The position numbers and the translations under genes were made by a program. A DNA stretch of 64,000 nucleotides. Source: Diphasiastrum complanatum. Its lineage: Eukaryota > Streptophyta > Lycopodiopsida > Lycopodiales > Lycopodiaceae. The notes beneath the pieces are model-generated. The model ran no database searches and was not told the origin of the DNA. It saw only the letters and a program-made list of their open reading frames with translations. Positions within the stretch are counted from its first letter, which is position 1. Every line of letters starts with the position of its first letter. This document shows positions 31,362-45,680 of this stretch, one piece after another. The stretch lies in the NCBI GenBank assembly GCA_029204225.1, contig CM055097.1, forward strand, positions 67,680,972 through 67,744,971, written 5' to 3'.

Positions 31362-32330
31362 ATGACTACTGAGTTTGTGAGATTAGCTGCATTTCAGATT
31401 TTCCTGATGAGAATGTTCGATATGGTAAAAGATGTTGATCTACTGAGTCTAGAGACCATAATGCAGAACTTCTATTTTGGAATACTAGACAACCTCAAGT
31501 CTGGTATGAAGAAGTTGGCATCCTACACTTCATTGCCACAAATCTTTCAAGATGCTATCATTATGGAGAACCTGATCTTGAATAAGAGAGTAGATCACTC
31601 TTGTCCAAGCACAGAAATATTGGATGGGGAATCAGAAAAGTCTGAAGAGTTAACACTACTCGAGCATACAAGGGAGGAAGACTACAAATCATTAGGGAGT
31701 GCAACTGAGTCAAGCAAATCAAGTGCATCAGAAGACCAAGAACCTTGAACTTCAAGTATAGGCTGTCCTCAAGCTTATGCTCGCACATAGTCAAGTTTCT
31801 TAAAAAAGATGAATGTACTTTCTGCTTTGGAGATCATCCGAGTACAAGGTGTCCAATCAAGAATCCGTGCTTTTTACAGAATGCAGAGCAGCAAGTTCAA
31901 CGACAAGATCCAGCGGTTCAGGGGTCACAAATAGAATGAAGCCGACAAGGACCTCATCCGAAGGATGGATGTCAGATTGATCCATCTAAATCATGAGTTT
32001 TCTTCAACAAACAGTGGCAAGGTGGAAGTCTTGGTCATGTCATCTTGCATGTCACCGAACTCAATGGAGGACCATAATAGCCTACCAGTCTATTTTGTGG
32101 AAGATCCTAAGGAGCATATGTTATCGGTGTATCCCTATCAATTTTGAGGCGATGACATACTGCACTCAGTAAGGTGCTATGGATGCGGAGGAAAACACCG
32201 TCGCACCGAATGTCCACATTGAGGGGATCCATCAACATTTAATCCCTCGTGTTCACAATGCGGGGTTAACCATCCATGCAATGCACTATAGAACTAGTGC
32301 CACCGGGTTATGCAACGAGTGAGGAAAAAG
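31362..32330 (+). pseudogene. Gag-like remnant with three zinc knuckles
   Basis: An N-terminal helical segment (MVKDVDLLSLETIMQNFYFG, then IFQDAIIMENLILNKR) is followed in other frames by CTFCFGDHPSTRCP, CYGCGGKHRRTECP and CSQCGVNHPC. The spacing is C-x2-C-x3-H-x4-C, one residue shorter than the usual retroviral knuckle. Stops separate the segments. It looks like a decayed retroelement nucleic-acid-binding ORF; class uncertain. Confidence 0.5.
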
Positions 32331-33145
32331 ACAATCTGACAAAAGTCCCCAATGTAGGGTCGAGGATCTTACGTAGTATAGACCTACCGCCTGTCAACAA
32401 GGGTTAGATCACTGGATAGGTACCTAACTATGCATAGATGCTACTTTTAGTTAGTTTCCTACTTTCTCCCTTAACTCTACTCACCACTAACACTATTCTC
32501 CTTTAACTCTGCTCCTCTACACTAACACTCATCATGATTTGGATGAAGGGAAGGGATAGAAAAGAAGAGATTGAGAAGAGAAGAGAGAAAGAGAGAGAGA
32601 TAGAGAGTGAGGGTGGAGGTTAGCACAAATGCACATTATACTTGCTAAAGGAGAAACATAAACTATTGAAACCAAAAAGCATGAACTTGAAAGCAATTGA
32701 AGACAACAAGAGCAATAGCAAGCATTGAATTGCAAATGAGGATGCTTCTCTTCCAAAATTGGTAGAGTTTCCTCCTTCTCATTAAGCATGAAAATAGTGT
32801 ACAAATTGTGCCTTTTTATAAAATGGGGAAGGCCCTTGCCCCTCAATCCTATTGGCTAATATTCACAATGATCCTATCCATTCATCTTGGATCCAACTTG
32901 ATCCAAGGGTCCACAAAAAGTACATTAGAAATCACAAGATTCATGTGAGTCCCAATTTGGACCCAACTCTAAAAAGTAATCTCTAAGTTTAAATTTAAAA
33001 TTGGGCCTCTAGTTTTATTTTAATTTCAAGGCCCAAGTCATGTTTATTTTATTTACAACTTTATTTGCGTGCTCATTGGGCCATGGGCTTAGACACGCAA
33101 GATGCCATGCCCTCGCAACACATTTTATTGGATGATTTTATTTAT
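32331..33145. other. Non-coding stretch with purine-rich tract
   Basis: No gene seen. 32545-32620 is a nearly pure A/G tract (gaagggaagggatag, agagaagagagaaag). Confidence 0.4.
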
Positions 33146-33219
33146 TTACACTTTGTTGGGAATACCCCCAACAAGACCCACGACCTGAAGTAGTGCCAGT
33201 CCCTCGGCACTCTGCCGGT

Positions 33220-35206
33220 TTAGTAGAGCGTTTTCTTCGCCCATCTTTGCTGGATGAGGTAGGTGGTGGCGTCCTCCATAAAGTTGAGGTGGTCCAATTT
33301 TTTCAAGTCCTTTGGCATGTGAAGAGACTTGTGGACCCCCTGCAGCCAATCTTGGTCGACCCATGTTTGGAATCGGCGTGTCCATGGATCACCCAGAAGC
33401 ACAGCTCGGTAATATACACAAGCTATTGGCAGCTGATCTTCGACTTTGTCTAAAGATAGCGCCTTATTAACATCAAAGAATATGGATGGGAGAAAGTTGT
33501 CCCATTTAGTTTCGATCCCCATCAGATGTTCTAAGTCCCGGGAGTAAGTGGCTGCCGCGCGGACTGTGGGATCAGGGCAATTGATGTATTGGTTTGCGAA
33601 TGCGGTGAGAGCCTTTCTGGCATCTTTATCCGTAGTCCACCCATATTCTGATTGTACGACCGGCCAATTGAAATTCTGAAGTGTGATCTTGTTCAGAGGG
33701 GTGTCACATTCCGCCCATTTGGATCTTCGTGGACATGGCAAGAAGTGCGCGTTCACCCGTAATTATTGTGGACTCGTCACGTAAGACCTGATGGCCGCAT
33801 GGTCTCTTTTGAATAACTGCTGACACCACTCTGGTTGTGGTTGGAGGGTGGGCAATGCTTGCAGTTTGTTTTCCTTTATGGTCTGAGTTGAGAATGATAT
33901 CTGCCAGCCATCTCTTGATGACTCGTGGGGATACTTTGATAAAAATTCATTGATTTTCTCCTCCGCGGACTTTGGTCTTTGGAAGGCCCAGCTGGCAGAT
34001 ATCGTATGCAAACCTCTGGATGATGTTGCTTGGCTTTGGCTTGTGGTTGCGCCTTGGCCCTGGTCTCGCGTCTCAGCAGCCGCATTCGTCTGCCCTTGGT
34101 CTTGGCCTTCGGACCCTTGATTTGGTTGAGATCCCCCTGCTGTCTGGTAGCTCTGATCTTGGCTGGTACTAGCCTGTGCAGCGTCAAAATTAGGTGGCAG
34201 TGGAATTACCATGGGGGTGGGCTGGGCCTTCGCGTCCATATATTTTTTGGCACGCCTTGAGGGCTTGCTTGGCCTGGGCGAGCTCATGAGTTGTGCTTGC
34301 CCGATACTTGTTGAATTTTGCCTGGTAGCTGTTTAAGATCTGGCTATAAACTTGCACCTGATGCCGTAGAAGATTCATCTCTGATTGAGAAAGCGGCCTT
34401 GAGTCCGGTGCAGGTTGAGCCAACCAAACGAGCTTTTCATCTTGTAGGGCTTTGACCTCTGTCCCTAGGCGCGTATTCTCTGCTTCCAAAAGGGTAAGTT
34501 GCACCTGGATGGGAGAAAGCCGTTGGGACGCTTCAGCTTGAGGCTCCCGCACCTTCGTGGAGGCCTCAGTCAGTGCGTTGGAGAGGCTTTGGATATATTT
34601 GTTGAGGCCCTCCTCCTTCTGCTGCAGTTTGGCAATCTTCTGGTGCCTTGCTTGTTCGTGTTGATGAGCCAAAATCAGCTCTTGCTGCAGCTTGGTGAGG
34701 TCTGCTCGCAGCTGTGTATTACTTGTCGCCAGGAGTAGTACCCTGCTTTCCAAATTAGCTTTGGCCGCTATCGCATCCAGGATGTATTTCCCTAGAGTTT
34801 GATACATCGTCATTAGATCTGTGGGAGCAGCCGGTACACTGGCACTGGTAGGGGCTTGTGTTGTATCGGCCCCGACGACTTGTGGAATCTCGTCGTCATT
34901 ATCTTCTATCAGGTTCTCATTGGACCTGATGCCATATGGGGTGGTAGAATCAGCCCGATCTGGCGATGGTACAAACACTGTTTGGACAAATGTGTCATCA
35001 GGGAACGGTTGGTAGCCCTCGACAACCTTTGTTGGCGAAGCGGGTGGGGTTTGAGAAATAATTGTGGAAACAGGGGTGATGACGGTTTGTCCAAACGAGA
35101 GGATGGGAGGAACAGAGGGAAACTGGAGGGTGGTGTGGAGTATGGAAGAAGGTGAGGATGGAGCAGAAAGTGTCTGGCGTGGGGGCGAAAATTTGATAAC
35201 TTGCAT
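33220..35206 (-). pseudogene. Gag-like polyprotein with coiled coil, two frame breaks
   Basis: On the minus strand, ORF1 (35206-34190) has a P/S/T-rich start, then a long coiled coil (ANLESRVLLLATSNTQLRAD, LTEASTKVREPQAEASQRLS, LTLLEAENTRLGTEVKALQD). ORF2 (34287-33763) overlaps it in another frame and is Q/G/T-rich with EKINEFLSKYPHESSRDGW. ORF3 (33756-33146) has WTTDKDARKALTAFANQYIN and VYYRAVLLGDPWTRRFQTW. Together they resemble a large unusual gag with a linker and capsid-like part. It lies 1.3 kb downstream, on the same strand, of the gypsy integrase. It could be an extra 3' ORF of that element or the gag of another, truncated one. Confidence 0.45.
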
Positions 35207-35558
35207 CCATGCCAGAGTGTCAGGGGACAGTTGTGAATCAGAAGGATTGAATGGAATGGAAGCAACAGTGGTGGTAGGAGTGATGGAAGATGCGATGGTG
35301 ATGGATGGAGTAGTGGATACTGGAAGAGAAATAGGAGCGCAGATCGGTGTTCAGTAATATCAGATGATAGCTAATAGGAAGTTTTGTTGCAAACAGAGAA
35401 CTTGGTAATTTCAGAGTAAATTTCGGCAGAGCTTCGCTAGCAAAGGTGACAAATGACTCGAATTCAGCCCTTATATAGCAGAATTTAGAGTGCGTATTAG
35501 GTAAAATCCACTTTCCCTTGCTCAGTTCCACCCAAATTTTGACAGACACCTTCTTCAC

Positions 35559-36489
35559 AAAATTCTAAGACCTCAGGAAAGTTTGCGAGAGTTCAGAAGG
35601 TGATTTGACTGCTATGCGAAGGTTCTGCAAGGGTTCAGACTGTCTGTGAGAGTTCAACTCTCGCAGGAAGTGATCTCTCGCACAACTTGTTCCTATGATT
35701 GTATTTTCAAGATCAGACTATGTAGGCAGGCTAATTTCACTATTCTGATTCCATTTAGGCATCTTGTGAGGGTTGGTAAGATGATCTTGATGCTCTGCGA
35801 GGGTTCTGAAAATTCAGCTTCTGGAAACTCTTGCATACACTAAAAAATGATGATTCCTCCATCAAAAACTCTTGCAGAGATTTTCATGGATGCATCTAGG
35901 TCAGATCTGGTGACTGTCCAATTTTCAAGAGCTATCTCCCAAGGGATCTCAAAAAATCATGAAAAAAGTGCTCTTTCAGAGTGTTTTTTGATGAGATCTT
36001 GAGATTTTCTGATTTTTAACTTTTGTAATCTGGTAATCAGTTTCATCCAGGCTTGATTGTTGGTGGTTTTCTGAAAGTTCTGATGGATTCTTGGTAGTAG
36101 ATCCATCAGTCAATCTGATGCTCTGCTTTCTTTTTTATCCTATCTGGATCTGGATCCTCCTTGGATTCTGATGGATTTTTCGATCTTGCTAGATCTGGCT
36201 GAATCTTGATGGATCTAGCTTGATTTGGCTTGATCTCCTTAGATCTAGTGGTGATGGCTTAGCGATTAGCTTTTTGTAATGTGTCACCCCCAATCTAGAT
36301 CTGTCTCACTGTGGTGGCCAGTACTTGTGCAACCGGCTACCGTTGAGGGGTGTGTCGAATGGCGTCCCATCTAGCTTTTCTTAGTTCATGGCTCCATGAT
36401 TAAGAATTTCCTTGATCCTATAAGGACCTTCACCAATGAATTTTATATCCCTTGATCGCCTTGGTTTTATACATCAGGACCAGATCTCC
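35559..36489. other. Spacer between integrase and gag-like ORFs, repeat-rich
   Basis: No coding signal. It contains repeated ctctcgca/tctgcgagggttc motifs (35600-35830), also found at 41280-41860 on the other side of the gypsy pol, and a run of gatct-containing repeats (36130-36250). Both sides may be diverged LTR/untranslated regions of the same element. Confidence 0.45.
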
Positions 36490-37350
36490 TCAACGAAGAT
36501 CCTTCTTTTGTAATCTGTGATCATGCCAAGCTTTGCGTCTTTCCTTTTTAGCTGCCAGTGCATGCACAACTAGTAAGCGTGTTTCATAGAGTTTATGCAG
36601 AGTTTCATGGCGTAGCTGTAGAGATTTGGACTCATTAAGATGTTGCGCGGTGGCAATCCTTAATGAAGGAACTAAAAACTCTACTGACATCACAACATCT
36701 TGACCATATACCAATTGGAAGGGTGTTTGATCAGTGCTTTCTTTATATGTTGTCCTGAATGCCCACAATGCAGCATGCAACTTGTGTTGCCAATCTGATC
36801 TGCTAGCTTGAACTGTTTTCATGAGCACGCTACACAGGATCTTCTTGGATGATTCTGCTTGCCCATTACCACAAGGATAATAAGGCGTACTGGTTCTGTG
36901 GATCACGAAGAAGTCCTCCAACAGGACCTTGATGGTCTTGTTGATGAAATGGCATCCGCGACCACTGACTAGCTCCATCGGGCATCCGAAGCGCACAATG
37001 ATATTTTCATAAAGGAACTTGGCAGTGGTCCTAGCATCAGCTACCCTTACTGCCTTGGCTTCGACCCATTTGGTGAGGTAGTCTGTGGCTACGATTATGT
37101 ATCGAGCCTGGGAACTCCTTGTTGCAGGGTGAAATGGACCAATATAATCCAATCCCCATTTTTTGAATGGTGCTTGGGCTAAGACTGGGTGCAGTAGATC
37201 ATAGTTCAATCTCATTGGTCTCCTTGCCCTTTGGCACACATCGCACTTTTTCAAGTATTCCTCCGTATCTTTATGAATCGTTGGCCACCAACATCCTGAT
37301 TGCAGGATCTTGCGAACTGTGATGTCAGATGCAAAATGACCCCCACCCAT
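36490..37350 (-). pseudogene. Gypsy integrase
   Basis: Shows the zinc finger end (CDVCQRARRP), GLDYIGPF (first Asp), VSGRGCHFINKTIKV where SDRG is usual, so the second catalytic Asp is Gly, and YYPCGNGQAESSKKIL (Glu). The 286-aa frame is open, but the catalytic change makes the copy inactive. Confidence 0.9.
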
Positions 37351-37596
37351 GCCTTCATGTGAAAGCGAAATGATCTAGGTGGTCTCATGAGGAAGAACAC
37401 ACCACCAAAGAATTCCATCAAGACCTCTTCGGTACAACTGGCCGGCAATCAGCTGATAAGGTCTAGCCTTCAAGATCAATTTTCATTGTTCCGCCTTTGG
37501 TAGTGATTTGTCTGGTTGGCCCCGCATTAGATATTCAACAATGTCGGTAGCCCATTCTGGTACTGTGTCCACGTAAAATAAGACAGCATCTGCCAA

Positions 37597-38804
37597 CTAA
37601 TCGTCGGGTTGGGTTGCAATCTCCTGTCCCTTGATTCGTGACATATGATCTGCCATGTAGTGATATTTTCCCTTGCGAACTACTACCCGAAAATCAAACT
37701 CCAATAACAGAAGTAGCCATCTGGTAATTTTTCTGGTGTTGCAAGTTTTATTAACGAGATAGGGTAAGGGTTGATGGTCCATATAAAAAACAAAATGTGT
37801 GGCCAAGTAATGTCAAAATTTCTTAACCGCATAGATCATTGTCAGTGCTTCCCGCTCTGTGGTTGAATAGTTCATTTCGATATCACTGAGTTGTCGGCTT
37901 GCAAACCAGATTGGAAAATTCTTTTTGTGTTCACCTGGCTGGGTTAAGACTGCTCCAACTGCATACTTCGATGCGTTCGTATGCACGTGAAACTCAATGG
38001 ACCAATTGGGTGGGCGTAAGATTGGTGCTGAAACCAATGCATCCTTAAGCTTTTGGAAAGTCTTTAGGGACTCCTCATTCCAATGTGGATCCGTTGTGAG
38101 TTTGTAGATTGGTCTGGCTAACTCCGCAAAATCAAGAATGAAGATCCGATAATAGTTAGCATGACCCATGAAAATGTAGACCTTGCAGATCGTCCCCGGT
38201 GGTGGTAGATCAATAATGATTCTGATCTTTGATAGATCTGTGGCGATCCCATGTCTTGACACTATATGGCCGAGAATCAAGCCATGTGTCACCCATAATT
38301 GACATTTTTCTGAATTCAGAGAGATCTGGTATTCCTGGTATTTTTGTAGTCCAAATTGGATAAGTGTTCTGAATCTGGTCCGTGCACGCACAGATCGTCC
38401 AAGCAAATTTTCAGAAATTTTTGCAAATAATCTTTGAATGCCGCCTGCATGACTCACTGGAAAGTGCTTGGGGCATTGCAAAGTCCGAATGGCATCACTT
38501 TATAGGCATAGGTTATCCATTCCATGGCAAATGTTGTCTTGTGCTGGTCCTGGGGGGCTATTTTTACTTGGTTGTAGCCGCTGAAGCCATCCAGAAAATT
38601 GTAGGCTTCGGTGCCAGCTATCCTATAGATGACACTTTTCGTAAATGGTAAAGGAAAATGGTCCTTTTTGGTGACTAGATTTAGCACCTTCAGATTCACA
38701 TAGATCCGCATTTTGCCATTCTTCTTGGGTACTATAATTATCGATGATACCCATTCCGTGTGCTCGATCTCGTAAATGAAATCTGCGTCCATCAGCTTTT
38801 GCAA
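37597..38804 (-). pseudogene. Gypsy reverse transcriptase and RNase H
   Basis: RT motifs: WVSSIIIVPKKNGKMRIYVN, YNFLDGFSGYNQVKIAPQDQ, VMPFGLCNAPSTFQ, then a frame break and ICLDDL in the catalytic DD position. RNase H: EFHVHTNASKYAVGAVLTQP, MNYSTTEREALTMIYAVKKF and the YMADHMSRI end. The frame breaks near 38460 and 37810. Confidence 0.88.
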
Positions 38805-40107
38805 CTCCTGCTTGATCCGTTCTGTTTAATTCGGATTGCAGCGGTAGTAACGGCTCACCTTGGGGACTACTCCATCCACCAAGGGTATGGTATGTTGGAC
38901 TACTATTGGCGGAATACCCTTTAGATCACTATAGCTCTAGGAAAAACAATCTTTATATTCCACCAACAAGGATCGTAGTCTCTTGAACTGAGTGGGTGTT
39001 AACTGCTCTCCCACATGCACTATCTTTTCTTCTTCTCCTGGCTCCGGAAGATTCATCGGCTATGTTCGCGCAGGTCCCTCGAAGACTTGTTCCGTTGGTG
39101 CCTGACTTTGATCAGATTCTCATTGGGCTTGCGACATCATGATTACTACGTCGTCCAAAGTATAATTCTTGAAAGTATCAGGCATCTCGTGAACTGGAGC
39201 TCGTCAAGATTCCTCTTTCAGCATATTGATCTTGGCTCGACTGGTCATTTTTTGATTTTCTGTCACCTGCGTAGAAGATGACGTTGTATCTGTGTCCAAC
39301 TGGATTGACTTTAATGAATCCAACACCTTCTTTTTGCTCTTTTTTGTCATTTTGGTGGGTTCATCCTTGTTGTCCTTCTTTGGGACTGTCGTGACATTCG
39401 CCTCATGGTTGCGAATATCAACGTCCACTATAGCTATTGCCTCTTCGAGTAGGTCACTCCATCGGATCACCTAGTTGTAGCATTGCTTAAACTCATTCTT
39501 CTTATTCGCAGGTGCCTTGGGTGGATCGATCCTTGAGACTTTTGCCATAGCAGACTTTTGTGGTGGTTGAGCTGGTACCTTCTTGGTTCCATAACGATCT
39601 GGGTCCACGTGGTGTAGGACCTGTTCATCAGTTAGCTCAATCTCCTTGTTATAAGTTAGAGAATGTTGCCAAGGGACTAATTCATCGTCCACTGGGTTCT
39701 CAATAGGCTCCGCTGACAGCCATGCTACATTTATCATATTCACCCCAAATGTGATTGGTGTGTCCATAGTGTAACATTTGGGTGAAGATGTACTAGGTTC
39801 TGGATCTGATTCATATTGACATGTCTGGCAGTCAATAGTTGCTAATGCATCTGTCCATCTCACGACATCCGTCTATGAATGATAGTGACCTCCCTTGGCT
39901 GGCCTTGGGCGATCAATCATATGATCTGTCTTGGATGATCCGTCATCAGCCTTGGGTGCAATAGGTTTCACTGCCCATGTGGTTGGATCAATCTTTACAG
40001 CCTGTTCTCTATTCTCGAAGGTGAGTTTCCCTATACCCCAGTTGTGTACTACTTGCGCAGTCCTCAACCATGGTCTTCCCTGTAAAACATGGTATGCAGA
40101 TGGAGAT

Positions 40108-40540
40108 TCAGGTATAGCCATGACTACAAAAGTGAGACTGCATGTTTGCTATCTTTACGGAGATATCGACAACTACACCTTTTGGTTTCACACAGGATTG
40201 ATCTGCTAGTTTGATGGCAAATCTTGCTGGCTTCAATCCTTGTAGACCCCATTTTTCATATAAAGTAGTGGAGATCAGATTGACACCCGATCCTCCATCT
40301 ACCACTGCCGCCTCGTCCTCGTATCTCTTGTGTTTGATTGGCAAAGTGATTGTGTTCCTCACTTTCCCATGCTGCTCCGATGTGGAAGACGTTATTTGTT
40401 TCATCATAGCCCACACAATATATGGGCTCAGGTGCTATTGGCTCCTCATCCTCTTTGGCCCATTCAGCTAGAAGGCTTTTTGCTTGTGGTGCAATCCACA
40501 GTAGTTCTCCGAGTGGCAAACTAATATGGCTTGACAACAA
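40108..40540 (-). pseudogene. Gypsy aspartic protease region
   Basis: Contains AAVVDGGSGVNLISTTLYEK followed by a beta-rich segment (FAIKLADQSCVKPKGVVVDI). D-G-G-S-G-V-N is a variant of the D-[ST]-G active-site turn seen in some plant gypsy proteases. Confidence 0.7.
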
Positions 40541-40915
40541 AAGTGTGAGCCTTTCAGTGCGTGGTTCCTAGGGCTCCACTATGTGAAAAGGTGTTCATGT
40601 TGGTGCAACCGATCATTTTGATCAGTGCGCAGTGGTGAGCCTGCTTGCGATTCTCGTTCGACGCCAACTGGAGGTTCTGTGGGATTGTCTATTTCTTGCT
40701 CTTTTTCCTTCGCTTGTGCTTTCTGTATCCAGTGTCTTATTTTTTGGTACTGTCTTCTCTCTTCCCTCACATTTGGATATGGCACTGAAGTTGAGGGTTG
40801 GTCGTCAGTGACCGATGGTGGTGGTGAGGGAAGGTGGTCGGTCGTCAGTGACCGATGGTTGGTCATCAGTGATCGATGGTGGTGGTGAGGGAGTCACTTC
40901 CTTCCTCTTTTGTGT

Positions 40916-41299
40916 TCAAGTAACAGCTAACACAGGAGCGTGGAATTGTCTACCTTCCGATGGCATCCCTGTTGGAACTGCTAGTTGCTGTATGACAATG
41001 AGGTTAAGAGGTGCACTGGTTCCAGGTTTAAATGGACAATTCTTGTAACATTGTCCATAATCGCATTCTCGACAAGAGGTTGTATATTGTCCCTTGTAGG
41101 GAAATTCTGCTATTCTGTGTCCTTTGCTGCATCCGTAGCAGCCGTAATTTCTTTCGCCTTGGCGCTGAATTTGAATTGCATAGGCCAAAACATATTCATT
41201 TATGGCAGGATCCATAAATGGTTCATCTGGTCTGTACCATTGTTGCTGCTCAGGTTGAGGTGGCATTTGCATCACACTAACTCTCGCAGGCTTCATCAC
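40916..41299 (-). pseudogene. Gypsy gag C-terminus with zinc-binding cysteines
   Basis: Reads YGCYGCSKGHRIAEFPYKGQ, then CRECDYGQCYKNCPFKPG. The Cys/His arrangement is knuckle-like but irregular. Capsid sequence upstream is not recognisable. Confidence 0.6.
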
Positions 41300-41927
41300 T
41301 GATGTAAATTGACATTCTGAATCGATTGAGAGGGTCTGCGAGAGTTCTTACTGGAAAGACTTGTTGGATCTTCACTTTTTAGTGATTTTTTTGCACTTAA
41401 ATTCAATTTTCTGCTCACTGGAATCAAACTAGCTCTCGCAAGCTCTTCCGTGTCCTGGTCTCATTGAGATGAAACTTCAGAATCCTTTGCGAGTGTTCTT
41501 GACCACTGGAACTAAAAATTTTGCTGTCTGCAAGGGTTCACTGGTACTTTCCCTTCTTTTTCTCACTGAGAACTCTCGCACAGGCACTTAGATATCAAAC
41601 TAACTCTTGCAAGCTTCTATGTGTCCTGGTCTCATTGAGATGGAACTTCAGAGTGCTCTGCGAGAGTTCTTATGTAGGTCTGATTTTTTTTGGATTTTTT
41701 CAAGGGTTTTTTGAATTTTTTATGATTTTTCTCTGATTTTTACAATTGCTTGGAACTAACTCTTGCAGGCTTCTATGCAGGTCTAGGACAATACCCTGGA
41801 GCTGTTGCCAGTCATGCAAGGGTTAATTCTCACTAATCTGGAGATATAAAAATCTGATGAGATTTTAAGCTCTTTTTCCCTCCAAAATGCAGATTGGTGT
41901 GTTTTTTGGATTTTTTGGCTGGTTGGT
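41300..41927. repeat. Tandem repeat region with ctctcgca motifs
   Basis: About 41420-41505 and 41590-41672 are two copies of a unit containing tcaaactarctcttgcaagc, gtgtcctggtctcattgaga and tgcgag(a/t)gttctt. It lies between the gypsy gag end and the next copia fragment. Confidence 0.75.
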
Positions 41928-42900
41928 TTGAGTTTCAAGCTCTTAGAGGCTAAATTTTCAAGATTCTGCCAAGAACAAGGAATAGAGCATCAATTCACTC
42001 CTACATACACACCCGAATGTAATGGTATCGCAGAAAGAAAAAACATGACACTAGTCGAAGGAGCCAGATGCATGATGGCACAGGCTCAATTGCAGAGCCA
42101 ATTTTGGGCTGAGGCAATAGTTGCAGCGGTACACCTATAGAACAGATCAACAATGACAGCCATGGAAAACAAAACACCATACGAAATGTGGACAAATAGA
42201 AAGCCTAATCTGTCATATGTGCATGTATTTGGATGTGTAGCATACAAGCACATACCAAAGGAACAAAGAAACAAGCTCGACGAAAAGTCAGAACAAACAA
42301 TCATGTCAGATACTCGAACAGATCACAAGTTTACAGACTCTAGAACTCAACCACGAAGAAAGTTGTGTTGAATAGAGATGTGAAGTTCAACGAGTCTACA
42401 TTCATTGGATTAAAGGAAGAAAAGGGTGATGAGATCTTCACTTTAAAGCATATCGACACCAATTCAATTCATGTAGCTCTTTATGTAGATGATACATTTA
42501 TCTTGTCTACCAACACTTCTCTTCTGCACACTACCAAAAGTGATTTGTCAAAGGAATTTGACATGACTGATTTAGGAGCTGTCCATTCTTTGCTAGGAAT
42601 TAACATTACTAGAAATAGACTTCAGAAAAAGATTTATCTTAGCCAGCAGGCATATCTAAAAGGCATTTTAGAAAAAAATTTCATATGTCTGATTGCAAAT
42701 CAATTGATACTCCAATGGATCCAAGTATAGTATTGACTAAACCTACTTGTGCTGATTTTGATAGTGAAGTACTCGACATAGCGAAATACCCTTCTCATTC
42801 ACTAATAGGATCTTTGATGTATGCAATGTTGTGTACTAGACCAGATTTAGCATACATTGTTAGCACCTTAAGTCAATTCATGTCTAATCCTAGAATCTCT
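41928..42900 (+). pseudogene. Copia integrase-RT fragment
   Basis: Integrase end GIEHQFTPTYTPECNGIAER, MMAQAQLQSQFWAEAI, FGCVAYKHIP; after a deletion, RT LYVDDTFILST, FDMTDLGAVHSLLGINITR, and LIGSLMYAMLCTRPDLAYIV before RNase H. Several stops and frame changes. It ends where the CT satellite block begins. Confidence 0.9.
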
Positions 42901-42904
42901 TCTC

Positions 42905-44745
<1,841 letters not shown>

Positions 44746-45680
44746 GTGATGCTGCCTGGAAATTGTTTGTGCTCCATAAGGATGAGCATAAGCTCTCTCT
44801 CTGGAGCATCAGCAATGCGCTGTGATGGGTTGTGAAGATCAGCGAGCTCCTATAAAACCACCTCTACTGGCCGCCATCAGACACCAAAGCTCCTTCTCTC
44901 TCAAAGATCCACTGTCCACCCAACGAGGTATTAAAACATATTCAAAGGCCAGCGAGCTTTTGCCATCAAACAGGTGTGAAGGATTTCAGATAATTCAAGA
45001 TCCAATCCATGTCCTTGATCTTTGGTTACAATAAGGAGCAAACCAACAATCCTGCCAATGTAGAAATATCAGCATCTACATACAAAATGAGATGCAAACT
45101 CTAAGAGATACCGATCAAACATGAAACAAAACATAAAATATGATTGTTTTTTGTACAATTACAGTAGCCTACTGTATTTCACACGTGTGGAACTGAAAAT
45201 AGCAAAATATGAGCATTCTACACACAAGATTGCAAGATAACACCAAGATAGTGCACCAATGAGTAGTAGAACCCAAAGAGAACCATGTATAATAATGAAA
45301 TGAGAGAGAGAAGAGAGAAGATGTGTCTATCCACGAGTTACATCCTTTTATAGAGTTTTCAAACCCTATTTGGCCACTTGGCTTTCCCTCCAAAATGTAA
45401 ACCCTACTATTTCTGGGTCTAGATTCAATGTACCCAGAGTTCAAATTTGAATCTCTCTCAAACTCGACTACCAACTTTCCCACACTTTCAAAAAGTGTTT
45501 ATTGAATGTATTTTAAACTAATATAACTTCAAAAAGTTTATCTCTGAATCTAAAATGAGTTTTGGCCTCTTATTGACAATTTACCAAAGTATGACTAAAC
45601 TAGACTAAACTAGTTGAAATCTCTCACACTCCCTCTTCAACTAGTTTTGGCATAGTTTTGACAATAGAACTTTGATCCAA
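44746..45680. other. Repeat-derived stretch without coding signal
   Basis: 44975-45115 is related to 24013-24165. The remainder up to the copia fragment at 45681 has no recognised domain and may be LTR or untranslated sequence of that copia. Confidence 0.4.

Larger units (their letters stand above)
36490..41299 (-). mobile_element. Ty3/gypsy element, decayed internal region
   Basis: Minus-strand order: gag zinc knuckles (41299-40916), linker, protease (about 40416-40108), linker (39863-39204), reverse transcriptase (38804-38000), RNase H (37990-37597), integrase with HHCC finger (37460-36490). The protease-RT-RNase H-integrase order identifies Ty3/gypsy. Multiple stops and frameshifts between domains mean it cannot make a polyprotein. 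Confidence 0.9.
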
